A stretch of DNA of 28,611 nt, taken from the NCBI GenBank assembly GCA_964474655.1, contig CAYYTU010000037.1:1-28611 (forward strand), read 5' to 3'. Below the pieces are notes generated by a model that searched no databases, was not told where the DNA came from, and saw nothing but the letters and a program-made list of their open reading frames with translations. The DNA is from CAYYTU01 sp964474655 (GTDB lineage Bacteria > Chloroflexota > Anaerolineae > B4-G1). The position numbers and the translations under genes were made by a program. Of this stretch, positions 7,701 to 15,661 are shown in pieces (position 1 is the stretch's first letter; each line of letters starts with the position of its first letter).

Positions 7701-10622
7701 GGCGTGCGAGACGCCACGGGCGAGCGGCTGCCCGCCGCCACGACCTGGACCTTCACCACCGAGGGCGACCTGATGCCGCCGCGGCCCCTAGTGCTCTCGC
7801 CGAGAAACGGCGCGACGCAGGTCCCGCGCAACGCCATCCTCGCCGTGCGCTGGGATGAGGCCCTTGCCGCAGGCACGGTCAACGCCACGACCTTCACCCT
7901 CGCCGAGACCAAGACCGGCGCACCGGTCAACGGCGCCGTAGCCTATGACGAGGCCGCGCGGACCGCGACCTTCACGCCGTCCGCGCCGCTGGCGCCGGAT
8001 ACGGACTACGCCGCCACGCTGAAGGCGGGCATTGAGGACACCGCCGGCAACGCGACTGCGGGCGACTACCGTTGGTCCTTCACCACCGGCTCAGACGAGG
8101 CCCCGGGGCTGCGCTTCACCGGCGCCTTCGGTGATAGGGGCCGTGATGACGACGGTGACGGGCTCTACGAGCAGCTCCTCATCCAGGTGGGCGTTCGCGT
8201 CCCGGCGGCGGGCGCCTATACCCTGAACGGCAGGCTCGCCGATGCGGACGGGGGCGAGATCACCTCGGCGCATGTGACAGCGACGCTGCCCCCCGGCACG
8301 CACGTCCTCGAGCTGGCCTTCGACGGCCCCGCCATTGGCGGACGGGGCGTCGACGGCCCCTACACCCTGGCTTCCATAGCGCTGGTGCAGCACGATGATG
8401 CGGGCGCTCCCGTCGGGATCGCAGCGCAGACCAACGCTTACCGCACCTTTGCCTACAGCGCCGGCAGCTTCCCTTCCCCGCTGCACTTCGGCCCCTTGCC
8501 CGACCTTCAGATCCTTCCGGACACCGAGGCGTTCGACGCTTTCAACGTCCGCGACTATGCCGAACACGCCAGCCTGCCCAGCGACGTCCTCACCTACACC
8601 CTGGTGCGCAACGCCGACCAGCGGATCGGCGTCGAGGTACTGAGCACCGGCGTGGTCCGACTCAGCCCCGAGTTCCTGGAGTTCTACCGGGGCGACAGGA
8701 CCGAGATCACGTTAAAGGTCAGCGACGGCGTCCAGGCGGTGCAGACCACTTTTGAGGCATCCGTCGGTTGGCCTGCCAAGCTCTACCTTCCAGTGACCAT
8801 GCGCGGCTATGACCCGGCGGTGGCTGCCGCACAGCTCAGTCCGTGGACCACCCTCTTTGAGGATGACTTCGAGTCCGACTGGGGGTGGAACACAGCATCG
8901 GACCTGGTCGACTGGACGCCCTGGACGCCGGAATATGCGTGGGACCGGCGCGACTGCCGCGCCCAATCCGGTCAGTACAGCGCCTGGCCCTACAGCAGCG
9001 TCTCGACCTTCAGCGGCGGTGCGCAGGACGACACGCCCTGTGGCGCACCGTACCCGGAGTCGATGTGGTCGATGATGTACACGCAGACCCCCGTAGACTT
9101 GGCCTACGCCGGTCTAGGTGACGTCAGCGCCAGGGTCTGGACGAATCTAGCCGCTGGCGACCAGGTCTGTCTCGGGGTCAACGTCGTGACCGATGGCGAC
9201 GCGTGCTATACGCCTCAGAGCCCCTACACTGAGGGCCATGGTTCGATCTACGCGGGCAGCGTCTGCCGCTCCGGCGTGTCGAACGGCTGGCAGGACCTGA
9301 CCCTCGACCTGGCAAACGTCTCGGGGCTGGGCAGCGTGTTGGGCGAGAAAGTCTGTCTGGGCTTCAGTTTCCAGACGGACGATGGTGAGACCCGGGCCGA
9401 GGGAGCTTACGTGGACGACGTGCGCCTGCGTATCTGCCCCGAAGGCCTGGAGGCCTACTGCGGCGGGACGCCGTCGCCGCCCCCCTCGTCCCTGGTGGCT
9501 GGGAACATCGGCGGTTATCCAGAGGAGGTGGAGGAGGCCGCCTTGGCGGTGGCGGATGGTGGCCGCGTTCATGCACTGTGGACCGGGACGCTCCGGGAGG
9601 AGTTCGACACCTACGTCTACTACAGCAGCTCCCCCGACGGCGTGCATTGGACGCCCTACCAGGTCGTCAGCTACCGCGGCGGTCGCGAGCCGCAGATCGC
9701 GGTGGACAACGTCCACGACCGCGTCCATCTCGCTTACGGCAACGACGAGGGCGTGATCCATCAGACCGTCGTGGATGGCTTCGTCTCCGACCCGGTGGTG
9801 GTGGCGGCGCACGGGGCATGGCCCAGCCTCGCGGTCGCCGACGAGACCGGCGTCGCCCACCTGCTGTGGCGCGAGCACTACTACGTCAAATACGACGCCA
9901 CCTCCTACTCCCGCTACCGCACCTGGTATGCGTACTGGCAAGGCGGCGGTGGCTGGTCCGCGCCGCTGCGCAAGATCAGTGCCCGGGACACCGAGTTCTC
10001 AAGAATCTCAGTAGCGCCGAATGGGCGGGCGATGATGGCCTGGTTCCCAGACTGGGGGCAGTCCCTGGGCGACGCGACCACCGCCGGGGATCCCATCGTG
10101 GCGCGCACGGCCTACGGCGAGGCGCCAGGCAGCTTCCCGCTGCGCCAAGCCACTCACGAGCTCTACGACGCACCTGAGCGCGACGAATCGATTTTCCTGA
10201 CCTATGCCGGCGGCGCCGACGCCTTTGTGCTGGCCTCGGACCACTTTATGTGGCCTGGGTTCGACCCGCACTCCCGCGCCTACCGCTACGTCTGGAAGGA
10301 CGGCGCGTGGACCGGCCCGCTGAGCATCGCGGGTAACACCTCCGGTCGCGCCTATCCGGTGCACGCGGGCGCGGCAAAGGACACTCCGCTCATCCGCTAC
10401 GTCTACCGCGACGACGGCGTGCGGATGACGCGCACGGAGACCACCGGTGTACTGAGCGCCGCGCAGACGGTCGACGCTTATCTGAATCTGAGCGGTCGGG
10501 GCTACGAGAGCTCGCCAAAAGCTTACGCCTACTTCACCGACGCCAGGGGTGACCTTCACATGATCATCTCTGGAGAGAAGAACGGCGTGGCCGGCTTCTA
10601 CTACGTTCAGCCAGGCCAGTAA
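4725..10622 (+). CDS. Giant secreted metzincin / Ig-like / MAM-like / propeller protein (1,965 aa)
   Basis: ATG 4725 has AGAGGAG ten bases upstream. Residues 1-36 are a signal peptide (WILASLCLIILGGLTLL, cleavage near ALAQ). Modules in order: a beta domain (about 50-205); an SbsA-type Ig-like domain (about 212-330); a metzincin protease region with HEVGHLRGFEHDE (His624, Glu625, His628, His634) and Met-turn-like DFMTED (Met663); two more SbsA-type Ig-like domains (about 912-1012 and 1015-1122); a beta domain (about 1126-1260); a cadherin-like segment; KLYLPVTMRGY at 1352-1362; a MAM/jelly-roll-like domain beginning DDFESDWGW (about 1378-1570); and a BNR/propeller-like region with YYSSSPDGVHW (about 1590-1965). 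The complete zinc site suggests active extracellular proteolysis. The tail-like motif lies inside the chain and the true C-terminus (YYVQPGQ) lacks it, as if two exported proteins were fused. Substrate unknown. Confidence 0.85.
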   Translation: MKKQRSVAWILASLCLIILGGLTLLPSATVRLALAQPPKPEPPTAMDTLAPQATSDLGDPTSITMDEEGYTTWTYEYPAADDTTYHPFGAFRWPFDLGTQDTSALSNVTLRLTYFQNGYGSPPYEDVMWGVSLNGKLDNPNIVGFIVSNPASHGVRPEVEDIPLSEWDGLRDGENSIDFEPFNYCPDLSLAQCTVGGPLKLELRALAELAVKEVWPAPDAENVWPEQRSDSEIRVQFTTVVSETTVNEKTFTLTYRDEDLNEVPVPGSIEKLSKKEFRFLPDQDLMPGIRYRARIWGEEEAWEEGYDHWVQDLMGGPLVTGRTWFFWTMPDLQVTVKPVQILENVTLIANRPTVVRTFIRWDRQAGVHERTQVPTVEVDDITLVWINTGGGAGDGTTTWRHGASWQPAYGPDSAIRKREYRTFTFAEESYDNREKYDALDSVNYYGFAPPEAGQYALTARVLVNDDQGRARPFTGRVTVLAKTAKSISVPMRAVAVGDDYGKSGRVDLSATINNNVRGMRAIYPTSYLAGPLAPGAMAYYSPTTTLWWGDWSTEPGGASPKKYLLQEMSALCERTTGCDAMVGLAPPDWLVDNGLTTYWTSSAPFGALIKNDSSSSSSRYLVAHEVGHLRGFEHDEISGGEGFDVRRRQDMRYSVDQDTLDFMTEDPISSAEWQLWIGTSRYIDLAEWTGVTPWSAAHSASSEPLLLVSGVITESTGETQLLPWYQMEPREWRSSEDDGPYSLVFLDAANEVLDGYTRPFAAGGGLQYAAQQEDGTVEASTADDPAIFTFVTPYPAGAAKAQIRRIADGAVLAEVVAGTAPTVSINDPADTWTGAQPLTWQSGGSAQYFAVDVSTDGGESWEALAIHLTGDSTTLQTAALPNTSEAYVRVAATNGFRTATDTAGPFTIDNPPLVGYVDPADGATDVGIHELVYAGFRDAMNGATLNTNTFTLSGPSGHVPGTVTYDSEAREATFDPTTPLAYATTYTARVTTGVRDATGERLPAATTWTFTTEGDLMPPRPLVLSPRNGATQVPRNAILAVRWDEALAAGTVNATTFTLAETKTGAPVNGAVAYDEAARTATFTPSAPLAPDTDYAATLKAGIEDTAGNATAGDYRWSFTTGSDEAPGLRFTGAFGDRGRDDDGDGLYEQLLIQVGVRVPAAGAYTLNGRLADADGGEITSAHVTATLPPGTHVLELAFDGPAIGGRGVDGPYTLASIALVQHDDAGAPVGIAAQTNAYRTFAYSAGSFPSPLHFGPLPDLQILPDTEAFDAFNVRDYAEHASLPSDVLTYTLVRNADQRIGVEVLSTGVVRLSPEFLEFYRGDRTEITLKVSDGVQAVQTTFEASVGWPAKLYLPVTMRGYDPAVAAAQLSPWTTLFEDDFESDWGWNTASDLVDWTPWTPEYAWDRRDCRAQSGQYSAWPYSSVSTFSGGAQDDTPCGAPYPESMWSMMYTQTPVDLAYAGLGDVSARVWTNLAAGDQVCLGVNVVTDGDACYTPQSPYTEGHGSIYAGSVCRSGVSNGWQDLTLDLANVSGLGSVLGEKVCLGFSFQTDDGETRAEGAYVDDVRLRICPEGLEAYCGGTPSPPPSSLVAGNIGGYPEEVEEAALAVADGGRVHALWTGTLREEFDTYVYYSSSPDGVHWTPYQVVSYRGGREPQIAVDNVHDRVHLAYGNDEGVIHQTVVDGFVSDPVVVAAHGAWPSLAVADETGVAHLLWREHYYVKYDATSYSRYRTWYAYWQGGGGWSAPLRKISARDTEFSRISVAPNGRAMMAWFPDWGQSLGDATTAGDPIVARTAYGEAPGSFPLRQATHELYDAPERDESIFLTYAGGADAFVLASDHFMWPGFDPHSRAYRYVWKDGAWTGPLSIAGNTSGRAYPVHAGAAKDTPLIRYVYRDDGVRMTRTETTGVLSAAQTVDAYLNLSGRGYESSPKAYAYFTDARGDLHMIISGEKNGVAGFYYVQPGQ

Positions 10623-10643
10623 TAGATTCTCACTCCGAGAGTG

Positions 10644-10680
10644 GCGAAGGGGGCAGCTCAGATTGAACTGTCCCCTTCGC
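10644..10680 (+). terminator. Hairpin after giant secreted-protein gene
   Basis: A 13-bp stem (GCGAAGGGGGCAG pairing with CTGTCCCCTTCGC, one G-U pair) with an 11-base loop begins 22 bases after the stop. There is no T-run. It is a likely transcript end for the secreted-protein operon. Confidence 0.6.
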
Positions 10681-10772
10681 ACTTCGGCCCCAGACGTATC
10701 TCCGCTTCGAGCGCCACACACATCCCAATAATTCGATCACGCCAGCCCGCCATCGGATCGCCAATGCGACTT

Positions 10773-10807
10773 TTGTCACTGACAACCTTCACCCCATAGG
10801 CTATAGT
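10773..10807 (+). promoter_or_regulatory. Candidate hcp promoter with palindromic operator over the -35
   Basis: CTGACA (10779-10784), a 17-base spacer and TATAGT (10802-10807) form a plausible sigma70-type promoter. A perfect 13-base inverted repeat, TTGTCA-C-TGACAA (10773-10785), covers the -35. It resembles half-sites used by Crp/Fnr-family regulators such as HcpR, but its spacing differs from the forms I know. The leader would be about 260 bases. The remainder of 10808-11060 has a short hairpin at 11002-11016 and no convincing gene. Confidence 0.4.
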
Positions 10808-11074
10808 TAACCCGATAGACAACGTGATGACTCAGAGCAAACGCCGGTAGATCGACAACGAGCAGGTCTGTTCTGACGATCACACATCCACCACCCGATC
10901 CAAGCCCACCTTGAAGATTAGTCTTGTGACTGGCGGGATCGACGTTGATACCCACGGAAGAGCGACCCATTTGTGGTCGTCCGTCAGTGCCCATCAGGTA
11001 TGCGGCGTTAAGCCGCTGTCAAGTCTCGTGGGAGGCTTTGCGGCCTCTCGCCAAAACGATAAGGAGAGAACAAG

Positions 11075-12730
11075 ATGAACATGTTCTGTTACCAATGCCA
11101 GGAAGCTGCGGGCAACGAGGGATGCACCACCCAGGGCGTCTGCGGAAAGACGCCGCACGTCGCCAATCTCCAGGAACTCTTGCTTTGGCTCTTGAAGGGG
11201 CTTTCGTTCTACGCCTCTCAAGCCAGAGAGGAAGGTCTCGCCAAGGCGGAGGTAAATCGATTCATAACCAAAGCCTTGTTCGCCACCATCACCAACGTCA
11301 ACTTTGACCCCCAACGCTTTGCCGACCTGATCCAGGAAGCGATTGAGCTGCGCGAGGACCTCAAGGAGCAGATGGAAGTCACGCCGCCCGAATCACTCCA
11401 GCCAATGACCACCTGGGTTCCCCAGACGGAAAGTCTGGACGAGCTGGTCGAGAAGGGAACGACGGTAGGCGTGATGGCAGACACCGATTTGAGCGAGGAC
11501 GTCCGCTCACTACGCGAATTGCTGACGTACGGCCTCAAGGGGTTGGCCGCCTATACCGATCACGCCGCCATCCTGGGACACACCGACGAGGAGCTGTTCC
11601 AATTTATGGAGGAGGCTCTGCTGATCACGGCCGACGATCAGGTCACGGTTGAGGAGATGGTGAACAAAGTGCTCGAATGCGGCCAGATGGGCGTCCGGGC
11701 TATGGCCCTGCTCGACGAGGCGAACACCGCCGCTTACGGTCACCCAGAGCCCACCCAGGTCAACCTATCGGTGGAGGAGGGACCGGGCATCCTGATCAGC
11801 GGGCACGATCTACGAGACCTGGATGAGTTGCTCCAGCAGACGGAAGGCACAGGCGTGAACGTCTACACCCACGGCGAGATGTTACCCGCCAACGCCTATC
11901 CGGCCTTCAAGAAGCACCCTCACCTGGTGGGCAACTACGGAGGTTCATGGTGGCGCCAGCGGAGGGAGTTCGAGGCTTTCAACGGACCGATCCTGATGAC
12001 GACCAATTGCCTGGTGGAGCCCAAAGAGAGCTATAAGGATCGGATATTCACCACCGGGCTGGTGGGCTGGTCGGACGTAGCGCATATTCCAGATCGGGAA
12101 CCGGGTCAGCAGAAGGACTTCTCGCCAGTCATTGAGAAGGCGCGGGCGTCAGAAAGCCCACAAGAGCTGGAAGAAGGAGCAATCCCAATCGGCTTCGCTC
12201 ACAACGCGGTGCTGGACGTAGCCGACGAGGTTGTCGAGGCGGTCAAACAAGGAGCCATTAAGCGCTTCGTGGTAATGGCCGGCTGCGACGGTCGTCACCG
12301 AACGAGGGAATATTACACCGAGGTGGCCCAGTCGTTGCCGGATGAGGCGGTGATTCTGACCGCCGGTTGCGCCAAGTACCGGTACAACAAACTCGACCTG
12401 GGCCAGATAGACGGTATTCCGCGCATCCTGGACGCGGGTCAATGTAACGACTCGTACTCGCTGGTGGTGATCGCGCAGAAGTTGGCCGAGGCCTTCGAGC
12501 TCGACGATCTGAACGAGCTCCCCATATCGTATGACCTGGCGTGGTACGAACAGAAGGCAGTGATCGTATTGCTGGCCTTGCTCTCACTGGGCGTCAAACA
12601 GATCCGGCTAGGACCCACGCTGCCAGCGTTCGTCTCGCCCGGGGTGCAGAAAGTCCTGGTGGAGCAATTTGATCTGAAGCCAATCACGACAGTAGAAGAA
12701 GACGTACCGGCGCTGATGGCCGGGGAGTAA
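11075..12730 (+). CDS. hcp: Hybrid cluster protein (hydroxylamine reductase / NO reductase)
   Basis: The 551-residue protein starts at ATG 11075 with a strong AAGGAG eight bases upstream. Hcp is a cytoplasmic iron-sulfur protein that reduces hydroxylamine in vitro and is credited with NO detoxification in cells. The N-terminus has C5-x2-C8-x8-C17-x5-C23, the spacing of strict-anaerobe-type enzymes with a [4Fe-4S] cluster rather than the [2Fe-2S] enterobacterial type. All hybrid-cluster ligands expected from the Desulfovibrio enzyme are present: His244, Glu268, Cys312, Cys404, Cys432, Cys457, Glu492 and Lys494. Conserved blocks include YTHGEMLPANAYP, GNYGGSWW, MAGCDGRH and LDAGQCNDSYS. Length is typical. 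It stands alone, without an hcr reductase gene, so its electron donor is not local. A possible palindromic operator lies upstream and a strong hairpin follows. Confidence 0.97.
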   Translation: MNMFCYQCQEAAGNEGCTTQGVCGKTPHVANLQELLLWLLKGLSFYASQAREEGLAKAEVNRFITKALFATITNVNFDPQRFADLIQEAIELREDLKEQMEVTPPESLQPMTTWVPQTESLDELVEKGTTVGVMADTDLSEDVRSLRELLTYGLKGLAAYTDHAAILGHTDEELFQFMEEALLITADDQVTVEEMVNKVLECGQMGVRAMALLDEANTAAYGHPEPTQVNLSVEEGPGILISGHDLRDLDELLQQTEGTGVNVYTHGEMLPANAYPAFKKHPHLVGNYGGSWWRQRREFEAFNGPILMTTNCLVEPKESYKDRIFTTGLVGWSDVAHIPDREPGQQKDFSPVIEKARASESPQELEEGAIPIGFAHNAVLDVADEVVEAVKQGAIKRFVVMAGCDGRHRTREYYTEVAQSLPDEAVILTAGCAKYRYNKLDLGQIDGIPRILDAGQCNDSYSLVVIAQKLAEAFELDDLNELPISYDLAWYEQKAVIVLLALLSLGVKQIRLGPTLPAFVSPGVQKVLVEQFDLKPITTVEEDVPALMAGE

Positions 12731-12781
12731 TCGAAGACCATCTTGCATCCCACCAACAGATTACCAAGACGCTTAGCCAAA

Positions 12782-12821
12782 AGCAAAAGTCACCCTGAAT
12801 CATCAAAGGGTGACTTTTGCT
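12782..12821 (+). terminator. Bidirectional hairpin between hcp and the slipin gene
   Basis: A perfect 15-bp stem (AGCAAAAGTCACCCT and its complement) with a 10-base loop lies between the convergent genes ending at 12730 and 12841. Read on either strand the stem ends in TTTT, and on the minus strand a second TTTT follows, so it can end transcription from both sides. Confidence 0.85.
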
Positions 12822-12840
12822 ACTTGAGAACGGTTACGGA

Positions 12841-13707
12841 TCACGAAAGGTCTTCGTGGGCCTGACGAGCGCCCTCGGTCAGCGGTTGCACCAGGTTGAG
12901 GAACTCGGTGGGGATGACGAACTTGGTGGCGTCCCCCTCGCCCAGCGTCTTGAGCGCATCCAGGTATTGGAGCGTCAGCGTCTTGCTATCCACGTCCTGA
13001 GCCACCTTGTAAATCTCATTGAGGGCCAAGGCAAAGCCTTCAGCGCGTAGAATCGCGGCCTGTCGATCACCCTCCGCCTTGAGAATCTCGGCCTGCTTAT
13101 CGCCCTCGGCCACCGCTACAGCCGCCTCGCGCTTGCCGTTCGCCTCGGCGACCATGGCGCGACGATCCCGCTCAGCGGCCATCTGGCGCGTCATAGCCTC
13201 CTCGATGGGTTTCGGGGGCACCACCTCCCGGATCTCAACCGCCATCACGCGGATGCCCCACCGATCAGTCACGTCGTCCAGCTTCTCGTGCAGGATGCGG
13301 TTGATCTCGTCCCGCTTGGAGAGCACGTCATCCAGATCCATCGCGCCCACCACGGCCCGCAAGGTGGTGATGGCCAGGCCACGCGCCGCCCCGGTGAAAT
13401 TCTCCACCTCCAACACGCTGCGCTTGGGATCGATCACCTTGTCATAGACCAGAAAATCGATTGATACCGAAGCGTTATCGGCAGTGATGCAGGTTTGCGG
13501 CGGCACGTCGAAGAAGACCTCGCGCAAGTCCACCGAAACCCCGCGATCGACAAAGGGAATCAGGAAGACCAGGCCCGGCCCCTTTGACCCGATGCAGCGG
13601 CCCAGGCGGAAGACGACCAACCGATGGTATTCCGACACGATATTGACGGCCTTGGCCACAATGACCAGGCCCAGAAGCAACAACAGCCCTACAACGATCA
13701 ATTGCAT
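12841..13707 (-). CDS. SPFH/Band 7 family protein (slipin/stomatin-like)
   Basis: The 288-residue membrane-scaffold protein has one N-terminal membrane helix (residues 3-20, LIVVGLLLLLGLVIVAK). An SPFH domain follows (about 24-190, with EYHRLVVFRLGR, GPGLVFLIPFVD and EIREVVPPKPIEEAM). An Ala/Glu-rich coiled coil (about 174-224) has repeated AEGD(K/R)QA units. Proteins of this family form oligomeric rings in membrane microdomains and are cut by, or work with, the NfeD protease. Here the ATG lies two bases after the nfeD stop, and its ribosome-binding site (GAGGAG) lies inside the end of nfeD, so the two are translationally coupled. Length is slightly above the usual 250-270 of short slipins. 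The exact cellular role is unknown. Confidence 0.93.
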   Translation of the reverse strand: MQLIVVGLLLLLGLVIVAKAVNIVSEYHRLVVFRLGRCIGSKGPGLVFLIPFVDRGVSVDLREVFFDVPPQTCITADNASVSIDFLVYDKVIDPKRSVLEVENFTGAARGLAITTLRAVVGAMDLDDVLSKRDEINRILHEKLDDVTDRWGIRVMAVEIREVVPPKPIEEAMTRQMAAERDRRAMVAEANGKREAAVAVAEGDKQAEILKAEGDRQAAILRAEGFALALNEIYKVAQDVDSKTLTLQYLDALKTLGEGDATKFVIPTEFLNLVQPLTEGARQAHEDLS

Positions 13708-13709
13708 GT

Positions 13710-15047
13710 CTACATCTCCTCAGTTATCTCTGATTGATCTACGGCCTCGCCAGGCTCTTCCGCCGGTTCGACCCGCAGATGGACACCACTGATACCGATC
13801 ACGCGCACGTCTTCTCCGGCGCGGATCTCGCCCCGTTCTGCCACCGCGCTCCAATTCTCCAGGTCCACACGCACCTGACCGTCCGGCGTCAGGTCGCTGA
13901 GAGCAACGCCTCGCTGGCCGATCAAGCGATCTGCGCCGGCCTGGGGCGGCTGATGAGCCACGCTTAGAATGGCACGCAGCACCAGCAGATTGAAGCCCAC
14001 AATAACGATAGCCATCACAGCGATTAACCAGGGGCTGACGCGCACGAATGGCGTCGCTGGGGAGGGAGGCGTGAAGGGCACAAAGAGCAAGAGTGAACCC
14101 AGGACGAAGGGGACCAAGCCCACGAGGGAGACGACAACCTCGGTATCCGTGAACAGGCCGACGACGAAAAAGACGACAGCGAGCCCCAACAGCGCAACCC
14201 CAGCCCAGTTCACGGACAGGCTGCCCAGAGCCATAAAAGCGATGGTGAAGGAGACAAAAGCCCCCATACCTGCCACGCTCAACCCCGGGTCCGCCAGTTC
14301 GGCCAGCATAAACAAGGCCCCCAGGGAAAGCAGCAGGTAGGCGACATCGGGGTTGGTGATGGTGTGGAAGAAGCGTTCGTTGAGGTTCATCGGTTCTTCC
14401 TGGACGAAAGCCGCGCTGACGTGTAGCGTCCTCCCATCGAGCTCCCATCCGTCCAGCTGGTGGAGCAGATCGTCCCAGTCTTCGGCCAGTAAGTCAATCA
14501 CGCCCAGTTCCAGCGCCTCGCTGGCCGTGACGGAGAGGTTGTCTCGTACCGCCTGCTCGGCCCACTCGGCATTCCGTTCGCGCGTGGAGGCTACGCTGCG
14601 CACCAATGCGGCGGTATCGCTGATCGCTTTCTCCTCAGCCACCTCACCGAACTCGTTGCCCAGGGGAACGGGGCGGGCTGCCCCCACCTGAGTCGCCGGC
14701 GCCATCGCGGCCACGTCCGCCGCCAGCAACACAAACATGCCGGCCGAGGTAGCCCGTGCCCCCCTCGGCGTCACGTAAACCACCGTGGGCACTGATGACC
14801 GAAGCAGCGCCTGGACCATCTCACGCATAGCCGACTCCAACCCGCCAGGCGTATCCAGGAGGATGATCACCGCCTGCGCGTCGCGCTGCTCCGCCAACGT
14901 CAGGCCGCGCTCAAGGTAGCGGGCGGAAAGAGGATTGATGACCCCCTTGACCTCAAGCGTGACCACTGGCCCGGTCGTCTCCTGAGCCGCCGCGGGCAGA
15001 CTAAATAGCAGCAGCGCCAACAGAATCAGCACATTGCTCTTCTTCAT
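13710..15047 (-). CDS. nfeD: NfeD family membrane-bound serine protease (ClpP class)
   Basis: I chose ATG 15047 rather than the upstream GTG at 15068 because AGGAGG lies seven bases before it and the product then begins with a clean signal peptide (KKSNVLILLALLLFSLPAAA). The 445-residue long-form NfeD has a ClpP-like protease domain (about 27-210). Ser101 in ATSAG and Lys140 in EEKAISD match the Ser/Lys dyad of the archaeal 1510 protease. LLDTPGGL lies at 64-71. Four to five membrane helices follow (about 225-375), and an OB-fold NfeD domain closes the protein (about 380-440, with LIGQRGVALSDL and GEDVRVIGISG). Family members cleave the hydrophobic C-terminus of the partner slipin, whose gene is two bases downstream. 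It has its own upstream promoter candidate. Confidence 0.94.
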   Translation of the reverse strand: MKKSNVLILLALLLFSLPAAAQETTGPVVTLEVKGVINPLSARYLERGLTLAEQRDAQAVIILLDTPGGLESAMREMVQALLRSSVPTVVYVTPRGARATSAGMFVLLAADVAAMAPATQVGAARPVPLGNEFGEVAEEKAISDTAALVRSVASTRERNAEWAEQAVRDNLSVTASEALELGVIDLLAEDWDDLLHQLDGWELDGRTLHVSAAFVQEEPMNLNERFFHTITNPDVAYLLLSLGALFMLAELADPGLSVAGMGAFVSFTIAFMALGSLSVNWAGVALLGLAVVFFVVGLFTDTEVVVSLVGLVPFVLGSLLLFVPFTPPSPATPFVRVSPWLIAVMAIVIVGFNLLVLRAILSVAHQPPQAGADRLIGQRGVALSDLTPDGQVRVDLENWSAVAERGEIRAGEDVRVIGISGVHLRVEPAEEPGEAVDQSEITEEM

Positions 15048-15117
15048 CCACCGCCTCCTCCCTCTCACGTGAGTTCTCTCCCCCGACGATTATCCAAACC
15101 GGATATCGTCACTACCC

Positions 15118-15145
15118 AGTCTACTGAAGGGAGGCAGTATGTCAA
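15118..15145 (-). promoter_or_regulatory. Promoter for the nfeD-slipin operon
   Basis: On the minus strand TTGACA (15145-15140), a 16-base spacer and TAGACT (15123-15118) lie about 70 bases before the nfeD ATG. The perfect -35 and good placement make this the best promoter candidate for the pair. Confidence 0.55.
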
Positions 15146-15480
15146 GCAAAGCCACCTGCTTCGTCATTTCCGAACCAAAGGTGCAACGCACCTGCAAAGA
15201 CGTTACCCGGGAAGCCGATGCTCTGGTTTTTGGCATCTCTCGCCTGTTGATTTCAAAGCGAAAGTACGCACCCGGGAAATGGATAAACCCTGCCCTCATC
15301 CAGATACTCTTCCTTCAAGGAAAGAGGAGTCTGCTCTTCGCCAACAGGAGCGATCTGGATCATGCCGGCGATGTCTCTCGCTTCAGGCAGGGTAGAGATG
15401 TAAGAAAAGGTCAGAGAAACAGGAACACAGTTAGAGCCATTTGAAGCTCACGCTGGTTCGCGACGGACGTGTTGTCCACG
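15146..15480. other. Gene-free stretch between nfeD promoter and 33-codon ORF
   Basis: I see no supportable gene. Short ORFs exist on both strands (for example + strand 15139-15444), but they have no family resemblance. The apparent ribosome-binding site of that ORF overlaps the nfeD promoter. Confidence 0.5.
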
Positions 15481-15582
15481 CTAAAAGGGTGCTCCCCCGT
15501 GCAAGCCAGCAAAGAGTAAAGACAAGGCCAGAACTATGACGATGGTGACGATGAAGAGTCGTGAAGCATAGATCCTATCCAT
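15481..15582 (-). CDS. Small single-helix membrane protein (33 aa), not in standard ORF size range
   Basis: ATG 15582 is preceded by a strong AAAGGAGA five bases upstream on the minus strand. The 33-residue product starts MDRIYASRLF, has a continuous hydrophobic helix (IVTIVIVLALSLLFAGL, residues 11-27) and ends HGGAPF. The basic N-terminus and neutral C-terminus predict a single membrane span. It lies 79 bases downstream of the flavocytochrome gene on the same strand, so it may be co-transcribed and act as a small subunit or regulator of that complex. I do not recognise a family. A chance ORF is possible, but the ribosome-binding site plus a clean transmembrane helix makes a real gene more likely than not. 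Confidence 0.6.
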   Translation of the reverse strand: MDRIYASRLFIVTIVIVLALSLLFAGLHGGAPF

Positions 15583-15661
15583 CAGATTCTCCTTTCCGGC
15601 AAAGCAGGTGGTCTCTATTGACTACAGATGGCTATCCCAACAGAAATAGGCAGTAGCCGCA

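Noticed and set aside
10776..10994. 72-codon minus-strand ORF upstream of hcp
   Set aside because: It covers the hcp promoter/leader region, has no ribosome-binding site and no recognisable domain.
15139..15444. 101-codon plus-strand ORF with an apparent AAGGGAGG four bases before its ATG
   Set aside because: The apparent ribosome-binding site coincides with the nfeD promoter on the other strand, the spacer is short, and the product is basic with no structure; coincidence is more likely.
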